From an uncultured Granulosicoccus sp. (GTDB lineage Bacteria; Pseudomonadota; Gammaproteobacteria; Granulosicoccales; Granulosicoccaceae), in NCBI GenBank assembly GCA_947495035.1, contig CANLXI010000037.1, forward strand, positions 1 to 64,000: a DNA stretch of 64,000 nucleotides, written 5' to 3'. A model generated the notes under the pieces. The model was not told the DNA's origin. It was given only the letters and a program-made list of their open reading frames with translations, and did not search any database. The position numbers were made by a program, and so were the translations under genes. Below, piece after piece: positions 8,375-17,119 of the stretch. Numbering within the stretch: position 1 is the first letter of the stretch; every line of letters starts with the position of its first letter.

Positions 8375-9390
8375 GCGACATCGATTTTGCCCCGGCAGCG
8401 CTGAAAACCGTTCTGGACGAGCGCCTGGGGACTGCTGACTTGGTCGAACTGGAGCGCATCTCCGGTGGCCAATCCAACCCGACGTATTTCGTGACGCACG
8501 GTACCCGGCGCCTGGTGCTGCGCAAGCAACCCAATGGCCCGATTCTGAGAGGGGCGCACGCGGTTGATCGTGAGTTTCGGGTCATGAAGGCATTGGGCGG
8601 GCAGGGTGTGCCGGTGCCTGAAACGGTTCTCTTTCATGAAGACCCGGCAGCCCTCGGAACACCGTTCTATCTGATGGAGCGCATCGAAGGCCGGGTCTTT
8701 GAAGACTGTTCCTTGCCGGGAATGGATGCCGAAGAACGTCGCGCGATCTACTTCGGCATGGCAGATGCCATGGCCAGGATGCACGGCATCGACCCGCAGG
8801 CTGCCGGTCTGGATGATTATGGCAAGCCTGGCGACTATTTCCAGCGCCAGATAAGTCGTTGGACCCGTCAGTTGCGCGCCAGTACCGGAGAGCCGATTGC
8901 GGAGCTGGAGCGCCTGGCTGACTGGCTCCCTTCGCAGGTGCCTCCCGAGGACGGGGCTGTAGCCGTTGCGCACGGGGATTTTCGTCTGGGCAACATGATG
9001 TTTCATCCGACCGAGCCGCGAGTCATTGCCATTCTTGACTGGGAGCTGTCCACCCTGGGTCATCCTCTGGCCGATCTGGGTTTCTGTTGCATGACCTGGC
9101 ACTGCACGCCCGAGGAGTATGGCGGGATTCGGGGTCTGGACTGGCAGGCACTGGGTATTCCGACGAAGCAGGAGTTCGTCGAGCGTTACCATCACTCGGC
9201 CAGGCCGACAGGCGCGCTACAGGATTTCCATATCGTGTTTTCCCTGTTCCGCTTTGCGGTGATCTTTGTGGGCATTGCCGATCGCGCCCGCGCGGGAAAT
9301 GCATCCGGCAAGAATGCTGCTGATGTGGCTCCGCTGGCGCGGGCTTTCGCCCGTCGTGCTCTGGAAATCGTTGACGGTGCAAGCCGATGA
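8371..9390 (+). CDS. APH-like phosphotransferase (ACAD10 kinase-domain type)
   Basis: This 339-residue aminoglycoside-phosphotransferase-fold kinase starts at the ATG within the ATGA overlap (8371); a start at 8344 would lie inside the upstream gene without need. Key residues: the N-lobe LVLRKQPNGPIL lysine, the catalytic loop VAHGDFRLGNMMFH (HGDxxxxN) and the metal-binding ILDWELSTLGHPLADL (DxE/D region). This combination with GHPLADL is characteristic of the ACAD10/11 kinase domain, which phosphorylates 4-hydroxyacyl-CoA, and not of antibiotic-resistance enzymes. Translational coupling to the dehydrogenase supports a two-protein version of the fused eukaryotic enzyme for hydroxylated fatty-acid breakdown. 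Confidence 0.85.
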   Translation: MSDIDFAPAALKTVLDERLGTADLVELERISGGQSNPTYFVTHGTRRLVLRKQPNGPILRGAHAVDREFRVMKALGGQGVPVPETVLFHEDPAALGTPFYLMERIEGRVFEDCSLPGMDAEERRAIYFGMADAMARMHGIDPQAAGLDDYGKPGDYFQRQISRWTRQLRASTGEPIAELERLADWLPSQVPPEDGAVAVAHGDFRLGNMMFHPTEPRVIAILDWELSTLGHPLADLGFCCMTWHCTPEEYGGIRGLDWQALGIPTKQEFVERYHHSARPTGALQDFHIVFSLFRFAVIFVGIADRARAGNASGKNAADVAPLARAFARRALEIVDGASR

Positions 9391-9426
9391 TGCTCGCTGA
9401 TAGCTATCCGATGTCACCTTCAGGTC

Positions 9427-9936
9427 ATGCCTGACAACGCCGATACGGACACCTCCCGTTATTTCGTCATCAAGGGACGTCGCTGGCGGAAGACAGATCC
9501 GTCGATCCCGCCAACACTGGAAAAGCAGCTTGTTCGGGAGTTGATGTCGGCGCGACGGGCGGTGAAAACAGCAAAGTTCACGGATGATGATGAGGCCATG
9601 GCACTCGCTCGCTCAAGAGTCAACGACGCGAAAATCAGTCTGGGTGAACGAGGTCGACCCTGGTGGGAAACCCCCACCGAAGAATCCTTGAAGATACGCC
9701 TTGATGCAACCATCCGCTGCCTGTTGCGAAGTCGCGAGGAAGGCAAGACTATCTGCACATCGGAGGCTGCACGCGTCGTCGGGGGTGAGCAGTGGAGGGA
9801 CATCATGCCGCAGACCATCGAGGCGGCATGGGAGCTGGAAAACGCAGGCGAGCTGCACGTGACACAGAAAGGTGAGCGAGTGAGTGAGCCTGCTTCGGGT
9901 GCCATACGATTGAGAAAAACCTGGCAGTCAAGGTGA
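9427..9936 (+). CDS. DUF3253-domain protein
   Basis: This 169-residue basic cytoplasmic protein has two parts. The N-terminal part (YFVIKGRRWRKTDPSIPPTL then LVRELMSARRAVKTAK) is found in a widespread family of small uncharacterised proteins. The C-terminal part (about residues 95-165: TICTSEAARVVGGEQWRDIM, then LHVTQKGERV and GAIRLRK) is DUF3253, a winged-helix-like domain of unknown function. It lies 36 bp after the APH-like kinase but has no obvious functional tie. No function is known. Confidence 0.8.
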   Translation: MPDNADTDTSRYFVIKGRRWRKTDPSIPPTLEKQLVRELMSARRAVKTAKFTDDDEAMALARSRVNDAKISLGERGRPWWETPTEESLKIRLDATIRCLLRSREEGKTICTSEAARVVGGEQWRDIMPQTIEAAWELENAGELHVTQKGERVSEPASGAIRLRKTWQSR

Positions 9937-10032
9937 TTCTGCGCCTGAAAAGGTCCGCCCATCTTCCGCTTGAATCATCAGGCAAGCACACTGACATCTG
10001 CCTGGTTCAAATCACTCCAGGACAATCCGGGG

Positions 10033-10473
10033 TCACAGTACGTCCTTCACGTTCTCTGGCGGCCGTCCGAGGACCACGCCCTTTTCGGTGACGACGACAG
10101 GGCGCTCCATCAAGGCAGGGTACTGTGCAATGACATCGAGTATGGCATCCGGATCGGATTTCGCCGTGATGCCCAACTCCTTCGCCTGCTTTTCGCCGGG
10201 CCGAAGAAATGCACTGGCGGACAGGCCGGAGCGAGCAACCCACTCGGCCAGCGTGTCACGTGAGACGGGGGTGTCCAGGTATTTGATCACCGTGGGGCTT
10301 GCGCCGGTATCTTCGATCAGCGCCAGCGTCTGCCGCGACTTCGAACAACGCGGGTTGTGGTAGATGGTGACCTTGTCGAGAGACTTGTCGGATGAATTCA
10401 CGGGATCAGACTCGGTATTGCAGGAGTGGGTGGCGACAGGCTGATTTGACTCTGCCTGTTTGTCTGCAAGCAT
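10033..10473 (-). CDS. arsC: Arsenate reductase ArsC (glutaredoxin type)
   Basis: This thioredoxin-fold reductase converts arsenate to arsenite with glutathione/glutaredoxin. The core begins at about residue 33: VTIYHNPRCSKSRQTLALIE, with the catalytic cysteine in RCSKSR. The arginine-bearing segments FLRPGEKQAKELG and MERPVVVTEKG, and the ending GRPPENVKDVL, follow. The first ~30 residues are an unusual polar extension with no family counterpart; a GTG nearer the core (about 10398) is a possible alternative start, but neither has a clear ribosome site. No arsR, arsB or acr3 is adjacent, so this may be a lone or housekeeping member (Spx/YffB-like proteins are less likely given HNPRCSKS). Confidence 0.85.
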   Translation of the reverse strand: MLADKQAESNQPVATHSCNTESDPVNSSDKSLDKVTIYHNPRCSKSRQTLALIEDTGASPTVIKYLDTPVSRDTLAEWVARSGLSASAFLRPGEKQAKELGITAKSDPDAILDVIAQYPALMERPVVVTEKGVVLGRPPENVKDVL

Positions 10474-10614
10474 ACTGGATTCTCCGGGATACGGAAGCCG
10501 ATAACGAGGGAGCCGAGACGCACAGTCGGCTTGCCGATCCCTGGAAAACCATCGCAGGTGTACAGGTCCTCAAGCCTGAATTCGAGCTTGAGGACCGATG
10601 GTCGCATCCTGCAC

Positions 10615-11610
10615 TCACCAGACAGATGTATCGCGCTGTTGTTGCCGAGTATCCAGCTCTTCGAAATCCCATTGGCGGCGGGGCAGCATCGATCCCAGTT
10701 CGCCAATCGCCAGTACGGCATCCGATGTCTGGATGAACACGGCATTGGCCCATTGCGGATCAAGCCACTTGAGCAGATGATCCCGGTAGGCGGGCAGTTC
10801 GCCATGACCCAGCGCCGACATCAGCGTCAGCATATGCGCTTCATCGGGTGTGATCTCACCACTGCAGACGCAGCGCACATCGAGCGGACTGTGCGAGCTG
10901 GTGTCCACTCGCTGCATGATGGCACTGACGATATTGCCGAGGCGCTCCACGCCCAGGTGTGCGCTGGCAAATCGCACGGCAGCGGAGCTGTTGAAGCCCG
11001 TCAGCGACCCTCTGACCCACAGACGCATCAGCGCCAGAATGACCGATTCTGTCAGCTCAAGCTGCTGACTCTTCAGCACGGTGGGTTCAGCTGCGCTTGC
11101 ATCTCGCAGAATCGCGCGGTGCCGTAATCTCGACATCGAGTGAACGCCGAGGATATGTTCCGCAGCCTGGCAGAACCGGCCCAGGTTCTGATCGGACATC
11201 ACGGCGGATAGAGGGATCTCGTTCTTCGCGCAAGTACCCTTGGACAATCGTCTGATCGAGTCGATATACAAGGCTTCATCGGGGCTAATGTCATTTGACA
11301 CCGTATTCGGTATCTCCAGGCGTCGATGGGTCTGCACGAGCACCGTCTGATTGATCGTACTGAGCGCTGCAAGGGTTCTCGTTCGATGAGGCCCGCAATC
11401 CATCACCTGTCCGAGTGTATTGAGCGCGTTCAGTGACAGTGCCGGCTTCGCACCGTCGGAATTGGACAGACGCAGTATGGCCAGCAGCAAGCGGCATTCC
11501 AGTGACAAGGCCTGAAGGTGTGACGGGCAGGGCGGCATCTGGCTGCGAATGGGGGTCTTGCCATTCGTGGATGGCACCAGGTAGAGCCGGGGTCGTGTCT
11601 TTACAGTCAT
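10615..11610 (-). CDS. Fur-box-preceded protein of unknown function
   Basis: The frame could begin at 11706, but that would place the Fur box inside the gene. The ATG at 11610 gives 331 residues starting MTVKTRPRLYLVPS. I do not recognise a family. It is predicted soluble and largely helical, with several cysteines and histidines (VMDCGPHRTR, DVRCVCSGEITPDEAH) and a C-terminal segment LPAYRDHLLKWLDPQWANAV. Codon use looks genuine, and long plus-strand frames opposite it are shadows. A Fur box directly upstream suggests expression under iron limitation. A role in iron or heme handling is inference from that site alone. Confidence 0.6.
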   Translation of the reverse strand: MTVKTRPRLYLVPSTNGKTPIRSQMPPCPSHLQALSLECRLLLAILRLSNSDGAKPALSLNALNTLGQVMDCGPHRTRTLAALSTINQTVLVQTHRRLEIPNTVSNDISPDEALYIDSIRRLSKGTCAKNEIPLSAVMSDQNLGRFCQAAEHILGVHSMSRLRHRAILRDASAAEPTVLKSQQLELTESVILALMRLWVRGSLTGFNSSAAVRFASAHLGVERLGNIVSAIMQRVDTSSHSPLDVRCVCSGEITPDEAHMLTLMSALGHGELPAYRDHLLKWLDPQWANAVFIQTSDAVLAIGELGSMLPRRQWDFEELDTRQQQRDTSVW

Positions 11611-11646
11611 GCGGTGATCTGCCTCGCGTGGAATCAAGTTGATTGT

Positions 11647-11671
11647 AATGCGAATAGATATCATTTGCATT
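11647..11671 (-). promoter_or_regulatory. Fur box
   Basis: The 25-bp interval begins AATGCGAATAG and ends ATCATTTGCATT. Its outer arms AATGC/GCATT are perfectly inverted and the inner ones (GAAT/ATTT) nearly so. It resembles the gammaproteobacterial Fur site (TGCAAATGATAATCATTCGCA type). It sits 37 bp upstream of the ATG at 11610. Confidence 0.65.
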
Positions 11672-12056
11672 AATGAGTCGAGCCCATTGAAGAGGAACTG
11701 GTTCATTCTGGGTCTGCAGGCATTTCACATGGCTTTGAAGTGGCCTCCTCAGCGCCAACCGACATCTGAATCAGTTACTGCGGATCGAGGGGGTATCCGG
11801 TGACGCTGGACGAGTTCAATGCCGAGCATGATGATTTCCACTGGGGAACGACAGTGGGCGCGGGGCTGCTGCATTTGCCGGGAGGTGCTTGATCAGCGCC
11901 AGGGCGGTGGCAAGGTGATTGCTCTGGCCGACGGTGATAATCTGTCTGGCCAGTAGATCACCGAAATGGCAAGGATCGACGCTTCTGTGAATCGTGCCCG
12001 GGAAGCCTGCCACCAGGGATGCATACCCGCAAAGCCTGCCACCAGGGAAGCCTGCC
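11672..12056. other. Intergenic before the desaturase, with short direct repeats
   Basis: No supported gene is seen. Two short plus-strand frames (around 11803-11893 and 11889-11956) look codon-like but are out of phase and match nothing I know, so they may be decay. At 12001-12056 the unit AGCCTGCCACCAGGGA occurs two to three times (one full copy, one full copy, one partial), ending at the ribosome site of the desaturase. Confidence 0.4.
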
Positions 12057-13229
12057 ATGAGTGAATCAAGCACTGTCTATCCGCCGCTGGAAGAGGTACG
12101 CAAGTCGGTACGTCCGCGCTGGTATCGAAGCCCGATCGGCAAGCAGAGGCTGCGCGAACTCTGTGAGCGATCAGACCGCGAGGGATTCGTGCAGGCCGGT
12201 GGGCACCTTGCGCTCTACCTGCTGCTTGCCACAGTGACCGTGGTGTTCTGGACAAAGGGTCTCTGGTGGCTGTTCTTTGTCTCCCTGTGGTGCCTGGGCT
12301 TCGTGGCGAGTTTCTTCAAGGGCACGTCCGTGCATGAACTGGGGCATGGCACGGTGTTCCGTTCGCGTCGGCTCAATCGCGTGTTTCTCTACCTCCTGAG
12401 CCTGATCGGTTGGTGGGACCCCTTCGACTATGCATCGAGCCATACCTACCATCATCGCTACACGACCTATCCGGAAGCGGATCGGGAAAATCTGTTGCCG
12501 CTCGAACCCTCGCTGCGTCCCGGCCTGCTGCTGCAACTGTTCACGCTGAATCTGTTCACCAGGCCCGGGCGGAACTTCGGCAAGGGCGGTCTGCTGTGGA
12601 CCGTCTATCTCACCGTGCGCAGGGCGCTGGGCGTGCAGGGTGGCCTGTCGGCGATTGCCAGTCAGGAGTGGCTGGAACGGCTGCACGAGGATCAACCCGA
12701 AGCCTATCGGCAATCCGTGGTCTGGTCACGGGTACTGATCGCCTTTCACGGTTCGGTGTTGTTGCTCGCGCTGGTAACCGGGCTATGGGTTCTGCCCTTG
12801 GTGGTGTCGGTTGCGGCCTACATTGCCAACTGTGGTTCCTATTTCTTCGGTGTCACTCAGCACTGCGGTCTGCGGGAAAACGTGCCGGATTTTCGCAAGA
12901 ACACGCGATCCATCCAACTCCCCCGGCCGTTCGAGTTCCTGTACTGGCACATGAACTGGCATACCGAGCATCATATGTATGCGGGCGTGCCTTGCTACCA
13001 CCTGAAGTCGCTCGCCCGCGAACTGGCCGACGACATGCCGGAACCGCAATCGCTTGTGGGGGCATGGAAAGAGATGCGCAAGATTCATCGTCAGCAACAG
13101 CACGATCCGGGCTATGAGTTCGACAGGCCGGTTCCACCACCGAAGAATGACAGGGCAAGCGATTCGGATGAGGCATTGGCGGCATCGATCGGTGATCTGG
13201 CGCCGCAGGCTCTGAAGAGCAACAGCTGA
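12057..13229 (+). CDS. Membrane fatty acid desaturase
   Basis: This 390-residue integral membrane di-iron desaturase starts at the ATG at 12057, preceded by AGGGAAG; an upstream GTG at 11994 only adds translated direct repeats. The three histidine boxes are present: HELGH (in SVHELGHGTVF), HTYHHR, and HTEHH (in NWHTEHHMY), plus QHCG. Hydrophobic segments at roughly residues 45-90, 110-130 and 225-260 give the usual four-helix topology. It introduces a double bond into an acyl chain, or hydroxylates or desaturates a related lipid. The C-terminal tail is polar. A membrane-anchored AraC regulator follows, suggesting control of lipid unsaturation by a membrane signal. Confidence 0.87.
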   Translation: MSESSTVYPPLEEVRKSVRPRWYRSPIGKQRLRELCERSDREGFVQAGGHLALYLLLATVTVVFWTKGLWWLFFVSLWCLGFVASFFKGTSVHELGHGTVFRSRRLNRVFLYLLSLIGWWDPFDYASSHTYHHRYTTYPEADRENLLPLEPSLRPGLLLQLFTLNLFTRPGRNFGKGGLLWTVYLTVRRALGVQGGLSAIASQEWLERLHEDQPEAYRQSVVWSRVLIAFHGSVLLLALVTGLWVLPLVVSVAAYIANCGSYFFGVTQHCGLRENVPDFRKNTRSIQLPRPFEFLYWHMNWHTEHHMYAGVPCYHLKSLARELADDMPEPQSLVGAWKEMRKIHRQQQHDPGYEFDRPVPPPKNDRASDSDEALAASIGDLAPQALKSNS

Positions 13230-13316
13230 CGAGCCGAAGGTCGATGTATCATCGGTGCCAGTGAATACGATGACGCACACGACTTCAAGCTCTCTGACGC
13301 AGGCGATGGGTGCCAC

Positions 13317-14528
13317 GTGAATAGCCTGATTGCCACCATCGGGCTGCTGGGCGCCGCACAGGGCGCCTTCCTCGGTATTGCGCTGTTGTTCAGCCGTTTC
13401 GGGAATCGCCAGGCCAATCGATATCTAGCCGGCTACGTTCTGGTGTTTACCGTGGCGCTGCTGGATTTCTATCTGGATGAGGTCGGCATCCTTGCGCGTC
13501 TTCCCTGGCTGGAGGCGCTGCTCTGGCCCCGAGAATTCTTCTACGGCGTCTTCATTTATCTCTATTGCCGCGAGTTGACCTTGCCGGAACTGCCGCAGCC
13601 CCGCCGCCTGCGCTGCATCCTGTGGCTGCCAGCCATACTTCATGTCGCCGCTTCCTGGGCACTTCTGTTTCTCCCCGAGTCGCTGCAACGCTCGATCATG
13701 GGGAGCGGCGACGGGCTGGCAGCGCCGTGGAGTGCATGGCATTTCCTGCTGGATGATATGGAAGCACTACTGGCGATCATTCATTTCAGTGTTCTGATGG
13801 TACTGGGCGTTCGCCTGTTGAATGAACATCGGCGCCGCATTCCCGATCAATTTTCCTACACGGAGAAGATCAACCTCGATTGGTTGCGCTACATGGTCAT
13901 CGGCACGCTGCTTGTGTATATCGTCTGGGTTCCCGGTGAATTGCTGCTGTTCGCCATGCCGTCAGCCGAACTGGGTCGCTGGCATTCGCTGGTGCTGCAC
14001 CTGAGTATGGTGTTGTTGATTTACACCTTGGGCTGGGTAGGCCTGCGCCAACCCGATATCTTTTCGACGTACCAGAAGGCATCCTTGCTCCGGGCTGAGC
14101 CCGTCGAAGACCCCATGGAGAGTGAGGATCTCTTGCCGCCTGATGACGCGCCGGAGAGTGGGGACAAATACAGCCGGTCGGCCTTGTCGCCGGAGCTGGC
14201 CCAAGCCCTTATCGATGAAGCGCAATCCTTGATGGATCAGGAGCAGCTTTATCTGGATTCGAAATTGTCTCTGGCAAACCTCGCCGAGCGGCTCAAGGTT
14301 TCCACCAACTATCTGTCGCAAGCCATCAATCAGTGTACGGCGCAGAACTTCTTCGACTTCGTCAACAGCTACCGAATCGCCCATTCGATGAAGCTGCTGG
14401 GCCAGCAGGAGACGTCCGTTATCGACGTGGCGATGGACTCCGGCTTCAACAGCAAGTCTGCCTTCTACGCCGCCTTCAAGAAGCATCAGAACATGACGCC
14501 CGGACAGTATAGGCAGAGTATTCGCTAG
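13317..14528 (+). CDS. Membrane-bound AraC-family regulator (7TM-type sensor)
   Basis: This 403-residue protein starts at GTG 13317. The first ~245 residues hold six to seven hydrophobic helices (LIATIGLLGAAQGAFLGIAL, LAGYVLVFTVALLDFYL, WLPAILHVAASWALLFL, LLAIIHFSVLMVLGV, MVIGTLLVYIVWVPGELLLF, MVLLIYTLGWVGL). After a linker, residues ~305-403 form an AraC DNA-binding domain with two helix-turn-helices (LSLANLAERLKVSTNYLSQA and SVIDVAMDSGFNSKSAFYAA, then FKKHQNMTPGQYRQ). Regulators with this layout sense something in the membrane. The adjacent desaturase is the obvious target candidate, by inference from position only. Confidence 0.87.
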   Translation: MNSLIATIGLLGAAQGAFLGIALLFSRFGNRQANRYLAGYVLVFTVALLDFYLDEVGILARLPWLEALLWPREFFYGVFIYLYCRELTLPELPQPRRLRCILWLPAILHVAASWALLFLPESLQRSIMGSGDGLAAPWSAWHFLLDDMEALLAIIHFSVLMVLGVRLLNEHRRRIPDQFSYTEKINLDWLRYMVIGTLLVYIVWVPGELLLFAMPSAELGRWHSLVLHLSMVLLIYTLGWVGLRQPDIFSTYQKASLLRAEPVEDPMESEDLLPPDDAPESGDKYSRSALSPELAQALIDEAQSLMDQEQLYLDSKLSLANLAERLKVSTNYLSQAINQCTAQNFFDFVNSYRIAHSMKLLGQQETSVIDVAMDSGFNSKSAFYAAFKKHQNMTPGQYRQSIR

Positions 14529-14584
14529 CTCGTTGGCAGCACGGTCAGGGTTCTCTCGCTGGCTGTTCTTGGTCTGATCCGGTG

Positions 14585-14775
14585 CGCTTTCAGTTCGTTC
14601 TCGGTGCGCTTTCCGTCCGTTTCCCGTCCGCTATCCCGTCCGCTTTCCGTCCGCTTTCCGTCCGCTTTCCGTCCGCTTTCCGTCCGCTTTCCGTCCGCTT
14701 TCCGCTCGCTTCAATCACGCTTCAAGCACGCTTCAAGCACGCAATCGGTGCGCAATCGGTGCGCAATCGGTGCGC
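14585..14775. repeat. Compound tandem array with constant 11-bp period
   Basis: Three different 11-bp units follow one another: CCGCTTTCCGT (about six perfect copies, preceded by degenerate ones), then CTTCAAGCACG (about three), then CAATCGGTGCG (three). Short open frames across it are products of the repeat. The remaining 300 bp to the next gene (14776-15072) show no gene or clear signal beyond the ribosome site GGGAGA at the end. Confidence 0.85.
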
Positions 14776-15072
14776 TCCCGGTCCGGTCGTATCCAGCAGG
14801 ACGGCTCTCGAGACTTCCCTGGCCCCTTGACGCGCGCCTGTCTTAACCGACTGAAAAATATAAGAATCCCAGACGGCATCCAGTCCTGACGGATAGGTCA
14901 GGACACGCGGACCTCTTGACGCCGGGTCGAACGTACACGGCCGGACCACCCGCTGCCTCTCCCGGGGCAATCTCGCCCCCTCACTGAGCGTCGCTGCTTG
15001 CTCCGACCAGTGCGAACACGCGATCAACCACCGGCGCGCATTCATATCACCAAGCAATTCCGGGAGAACCTG

Positions 15073-15645
15073 ATGAGCTCTTCACACCGTCATTCATTGG
15101 CCATTCTGTTGGCTGTATCCGCTGTGCTGCTTGCCTCCCTGATTCCGGGCGGACCGATCGAGAACCGCGATTTCTCGCACATCAATGTCAGCATCCTGGG
15201 CGGGTTCAACCTGTTCCTGACTGTGCTCAATCTCGGCACCGTGGCTCTGGTCTATGGGGTATTCCGGAATCGGCGCTGGGCGATCAGCACGGCCTGGTTC
15301 GCAGGCTTTGCCTTCTTCGTCGTCTACGCGATCGATCTCGCCCAGCTCTTTCCACGCTCGCCGACGCCGATGTCGCAGGCCTTGTCCCTGATCGAAGTGC
15401 TCGGCATGTGCGCAGCGGTGCCAACGATGTACCTGAGCTGGCCGTACACCCCATGGGCTTCCGGCCACAGTCATCACCACCGGAACACAGCCGATGGCGA
15501 TATCACGAAAACCGACGCGGCTCGGATGACGGGTGTTCGCATCGCGCTGCTGGCGGTCGCGATTGTCCTGGGCATCGGAATCATCTTCTTTGCCACCGAC
15601 TCGGCCATGAACCCATGTACCGGCGCTGTGCTTTCAGCCCGGTAA
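15073..15645 (+). CDS. Multi-pass membrane protein, unknown function
   Basis: This 190-residue protein starts at ATG 15073 (GGGAGA upstream). It has about five hydrophobic helices: LAILLAVSAVLLASLIP, VSILGGFNLFLTVLNLGTVA, STAWFAGFAFFVVYAIDLAQ, LSLIEVLGMCAAVPTMYL and IALLAVAIVLGIGIIFFATD. A histidine-rich loop (SGHSHHHRN) lies between helices 4 and 5 and could bind metal. I do not recognise the family. It is 28 bp upstream of the S41 peptidase and may be co-transcribed with it. Confidence 0.65.
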   Translation: MSSSHRHSLAILLAVSAVLLASLIPGGPIENRDFSHINVSILGGFNLFLTVLNLGTVALVYGVFRNRRWAISTAWFAGFAFFVVYAIDLAQLFPRSPTPMSQALSLIEVLGMCAAVPTMYLSWPYTPWASGHSHHHRNTADGDITKTDAARMTGVRIALLAVAIVLGIGIIFFATDSAMNPCTGAVLSAR

Positions 15646-15673
15646 ACCCTCTCAACGACAGGAAATACCCCTT

Positions 15674-17119
15674 ATGAGCATTTTTCAATCGAACCTTGAA
15701 CAGCGCAAGGGATGGCATCCCGCCACAAGCACCGGTCTCATTCTGCTGGCGTCATCCCTGCTCGTGGCGTGCAGCGAAAGCGATTCGCAGCCGCTTCCAA
15801 CCGACACGGCGCAGAACCTTCAAGGCATCTGGGAACGACCAGGATACGGTTTGCTGCTGGAAGTCGACGGCAACGCGCTCACGGCTTTCGAGGCCACTCG
15901 CGCTACCTGCTTCCTGCGTGATTCCGGCGCGGCGGCGGAGTTTCTGGGGGAGTTCCCCGTGGTTGATATCGACGGGGACCGGCTTCAGCTGTCGGAAAGC
16001 GAACTGGGGCAGCCCGCGATCTTCAGTCGCATTGATGCGCTGCCCGCCGTGTGTGAGGAACCGATCGGCGACTCCATCACCGAGCAGTTTGATCACGTCT
16101 GGCACACCTTCAATGACTACTACGCGTTCTTCAACGAGCGGGGCGTGGACTGGATGAGCCAGTACGATCAGTGGCGCCCCACATTGAGTGATCAGAGTAG
16201 CGAAGAGGATCTGGCGCAGGCATTGATCGGTCTGTTGACCCCGATTGACGACAGTCACGTCAGTCTGACATTTGATGGTGAAGGCAGCTTCGATCCGGCA
16301 CAACCCAGGGGCTTTCTGAAGATGCTGGTCGAGGAGTTCGAGGCACAGTCCGAGATCAGCGACCAGGAAAGCTATGTGGTGGGCGTGCTCAACCAGTGGC
16401 GTGACGATATTCAATCCCGCTACATCGGCGCACCCTTCAACACCCTCGACGGCGATCTGGCCGATCTGATTCAGTGGGGCGTCATGGGGCAGGAGGTCGG
16501 CTATCTGTCGATCAACCAGTTCTTCACGACACTGGATGCGTCCGAGGCGACCGATGTCGCGATTTTCAACGACGCGCTGGATCAGGCACTGACTGACCTT
16601 GCAGGTACCTCGGCGCTGGTCATCGATGTGCGGCTCTCTCCCGGTGGGCGAGATGCGGTTTCCATCGCCATTGCCAATCGCTTTGCAGACACTGAGCGTC
16701 TGGCGGCCACCAAGGCCGCACGGGATCATCAAGGCCTGAAGGAAACTCAGAATTACACGATTCGCCCCTCTGACAGGCAGAACTACAGCACCCCGGTCGT
16801 CCTGATCACCAGTGGGTTCAGCGTCAGTGCGACCGAAGCCTTCACCCTGTTGATGCGCTCCTTGCCACAGGTGACGCATCTGGGGGAGACGACCAATGGC
16901 GCCTTGTCCGATGTGCTGGAGAAAGCGCTGCCCAACGACGGGGAGTTCACGCTCTCCAACGAGGTATATTCGGATGCCAACGGTCAGGTCTTTGAAGCGG
17001 TCGGTATTCCGCCCACGGTATCCGTGCCCGTGCTCAGCAAGGAGGCGCGAGATCGCGGTGAAGACTCGGCTCTGAATGCGGCTTTTGATGTGCTTGGTTT
17101 GCCCAGCCCGGTGTTGTAG
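15674..17119 (+). CDS. Lipoprotein S41-family peptidase
   Basis: This 481-residue protein has a lipoprotein signal peptide (lipobox LLVAC, cysteine at about residue 33), so it is anchored in the periplasm. The C-terminal half is the S41 (tail-specific protease, crotonase-like) core: VGYLSINQFFTT, LVIDVRLSPGGRDAVSIAIA, then the nucleophile region ITSGFSVSATEAF and HLGETTNGALSD. The N-terminal half has a small beta-rich region (GIWERPGYGLLLEVDGN) and the helical segment common to tricorn/IRBP-like S41 proteins (ITEQFDHVWHTFNDYYAFF). No PDZ domain is apparent. The substrate is unknown. Confidence 0.82.
   Translation: MSIFQSNLEQRKGWHPATSTGLILLASSLLVACSESDSQPLPTDTAQNLQGIWERPGYGLLLEVDGNALTAFEATRATCFLRDSGAAAEFLGEFPVVDIDGDRLQLSESELGQPAIFSRIDALPAVCEEPIGDSITEQFDHVWHTFNDYYAFFNERGVDWMSQYDQWRPTLSDQSSEEDLAQALIGLLTPIDDSHVSLTFDGEGSFDPAQPRGFLKMLVEEFEAQSEISDQESYVVGVLNQWRDDIQSRYIGAPFNTLDGDLADLIQWGVMGQEVGYLSINQFFTTLDASEATDVAIFNDALDQALTDLAGTSALVIDVRLSPGGRDAVSIAIANRFADTERLAATKAARDHQGLKETQNYTIRPSDRQNYSTPVVLITSGFSVSATEAFTLLMRSLPQVTHLGETTNGALSDVLEKALPNDGEFTLSNEVYSDANGQVFEAVGIPPTVSVPVLSKEARDRGEDSALNAAFDVLGLPSPVL

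Noticed and set aside
8371..9390. Aminoglycoside resistance gene
   Set aside because: The APH fold is present, but the coupling to an ACAD and the ILDWELSTLGHPLADL signature point to the ACAD10/11 kinase group.
10531..11127. 198-codon plus-strand frame opposite the Fur-boxed gene
   Set aside because: The minus-strand frame is longer and preceded by a Fur box; the plus frame starts inside an unrelated gap and lacks codon bias.
11803..11956. Two overlapping short plus-strand frames before the desaturase
   Set aside because: They could be a decayed gene, but no family is recognisable, so only the gap is described.
14582..14846. Arg/Pro/Ser-rich open frames across the 11-bp array
   Set aside because: They are products of the tandem repeat; two frames are open equally and neither has a start signal.
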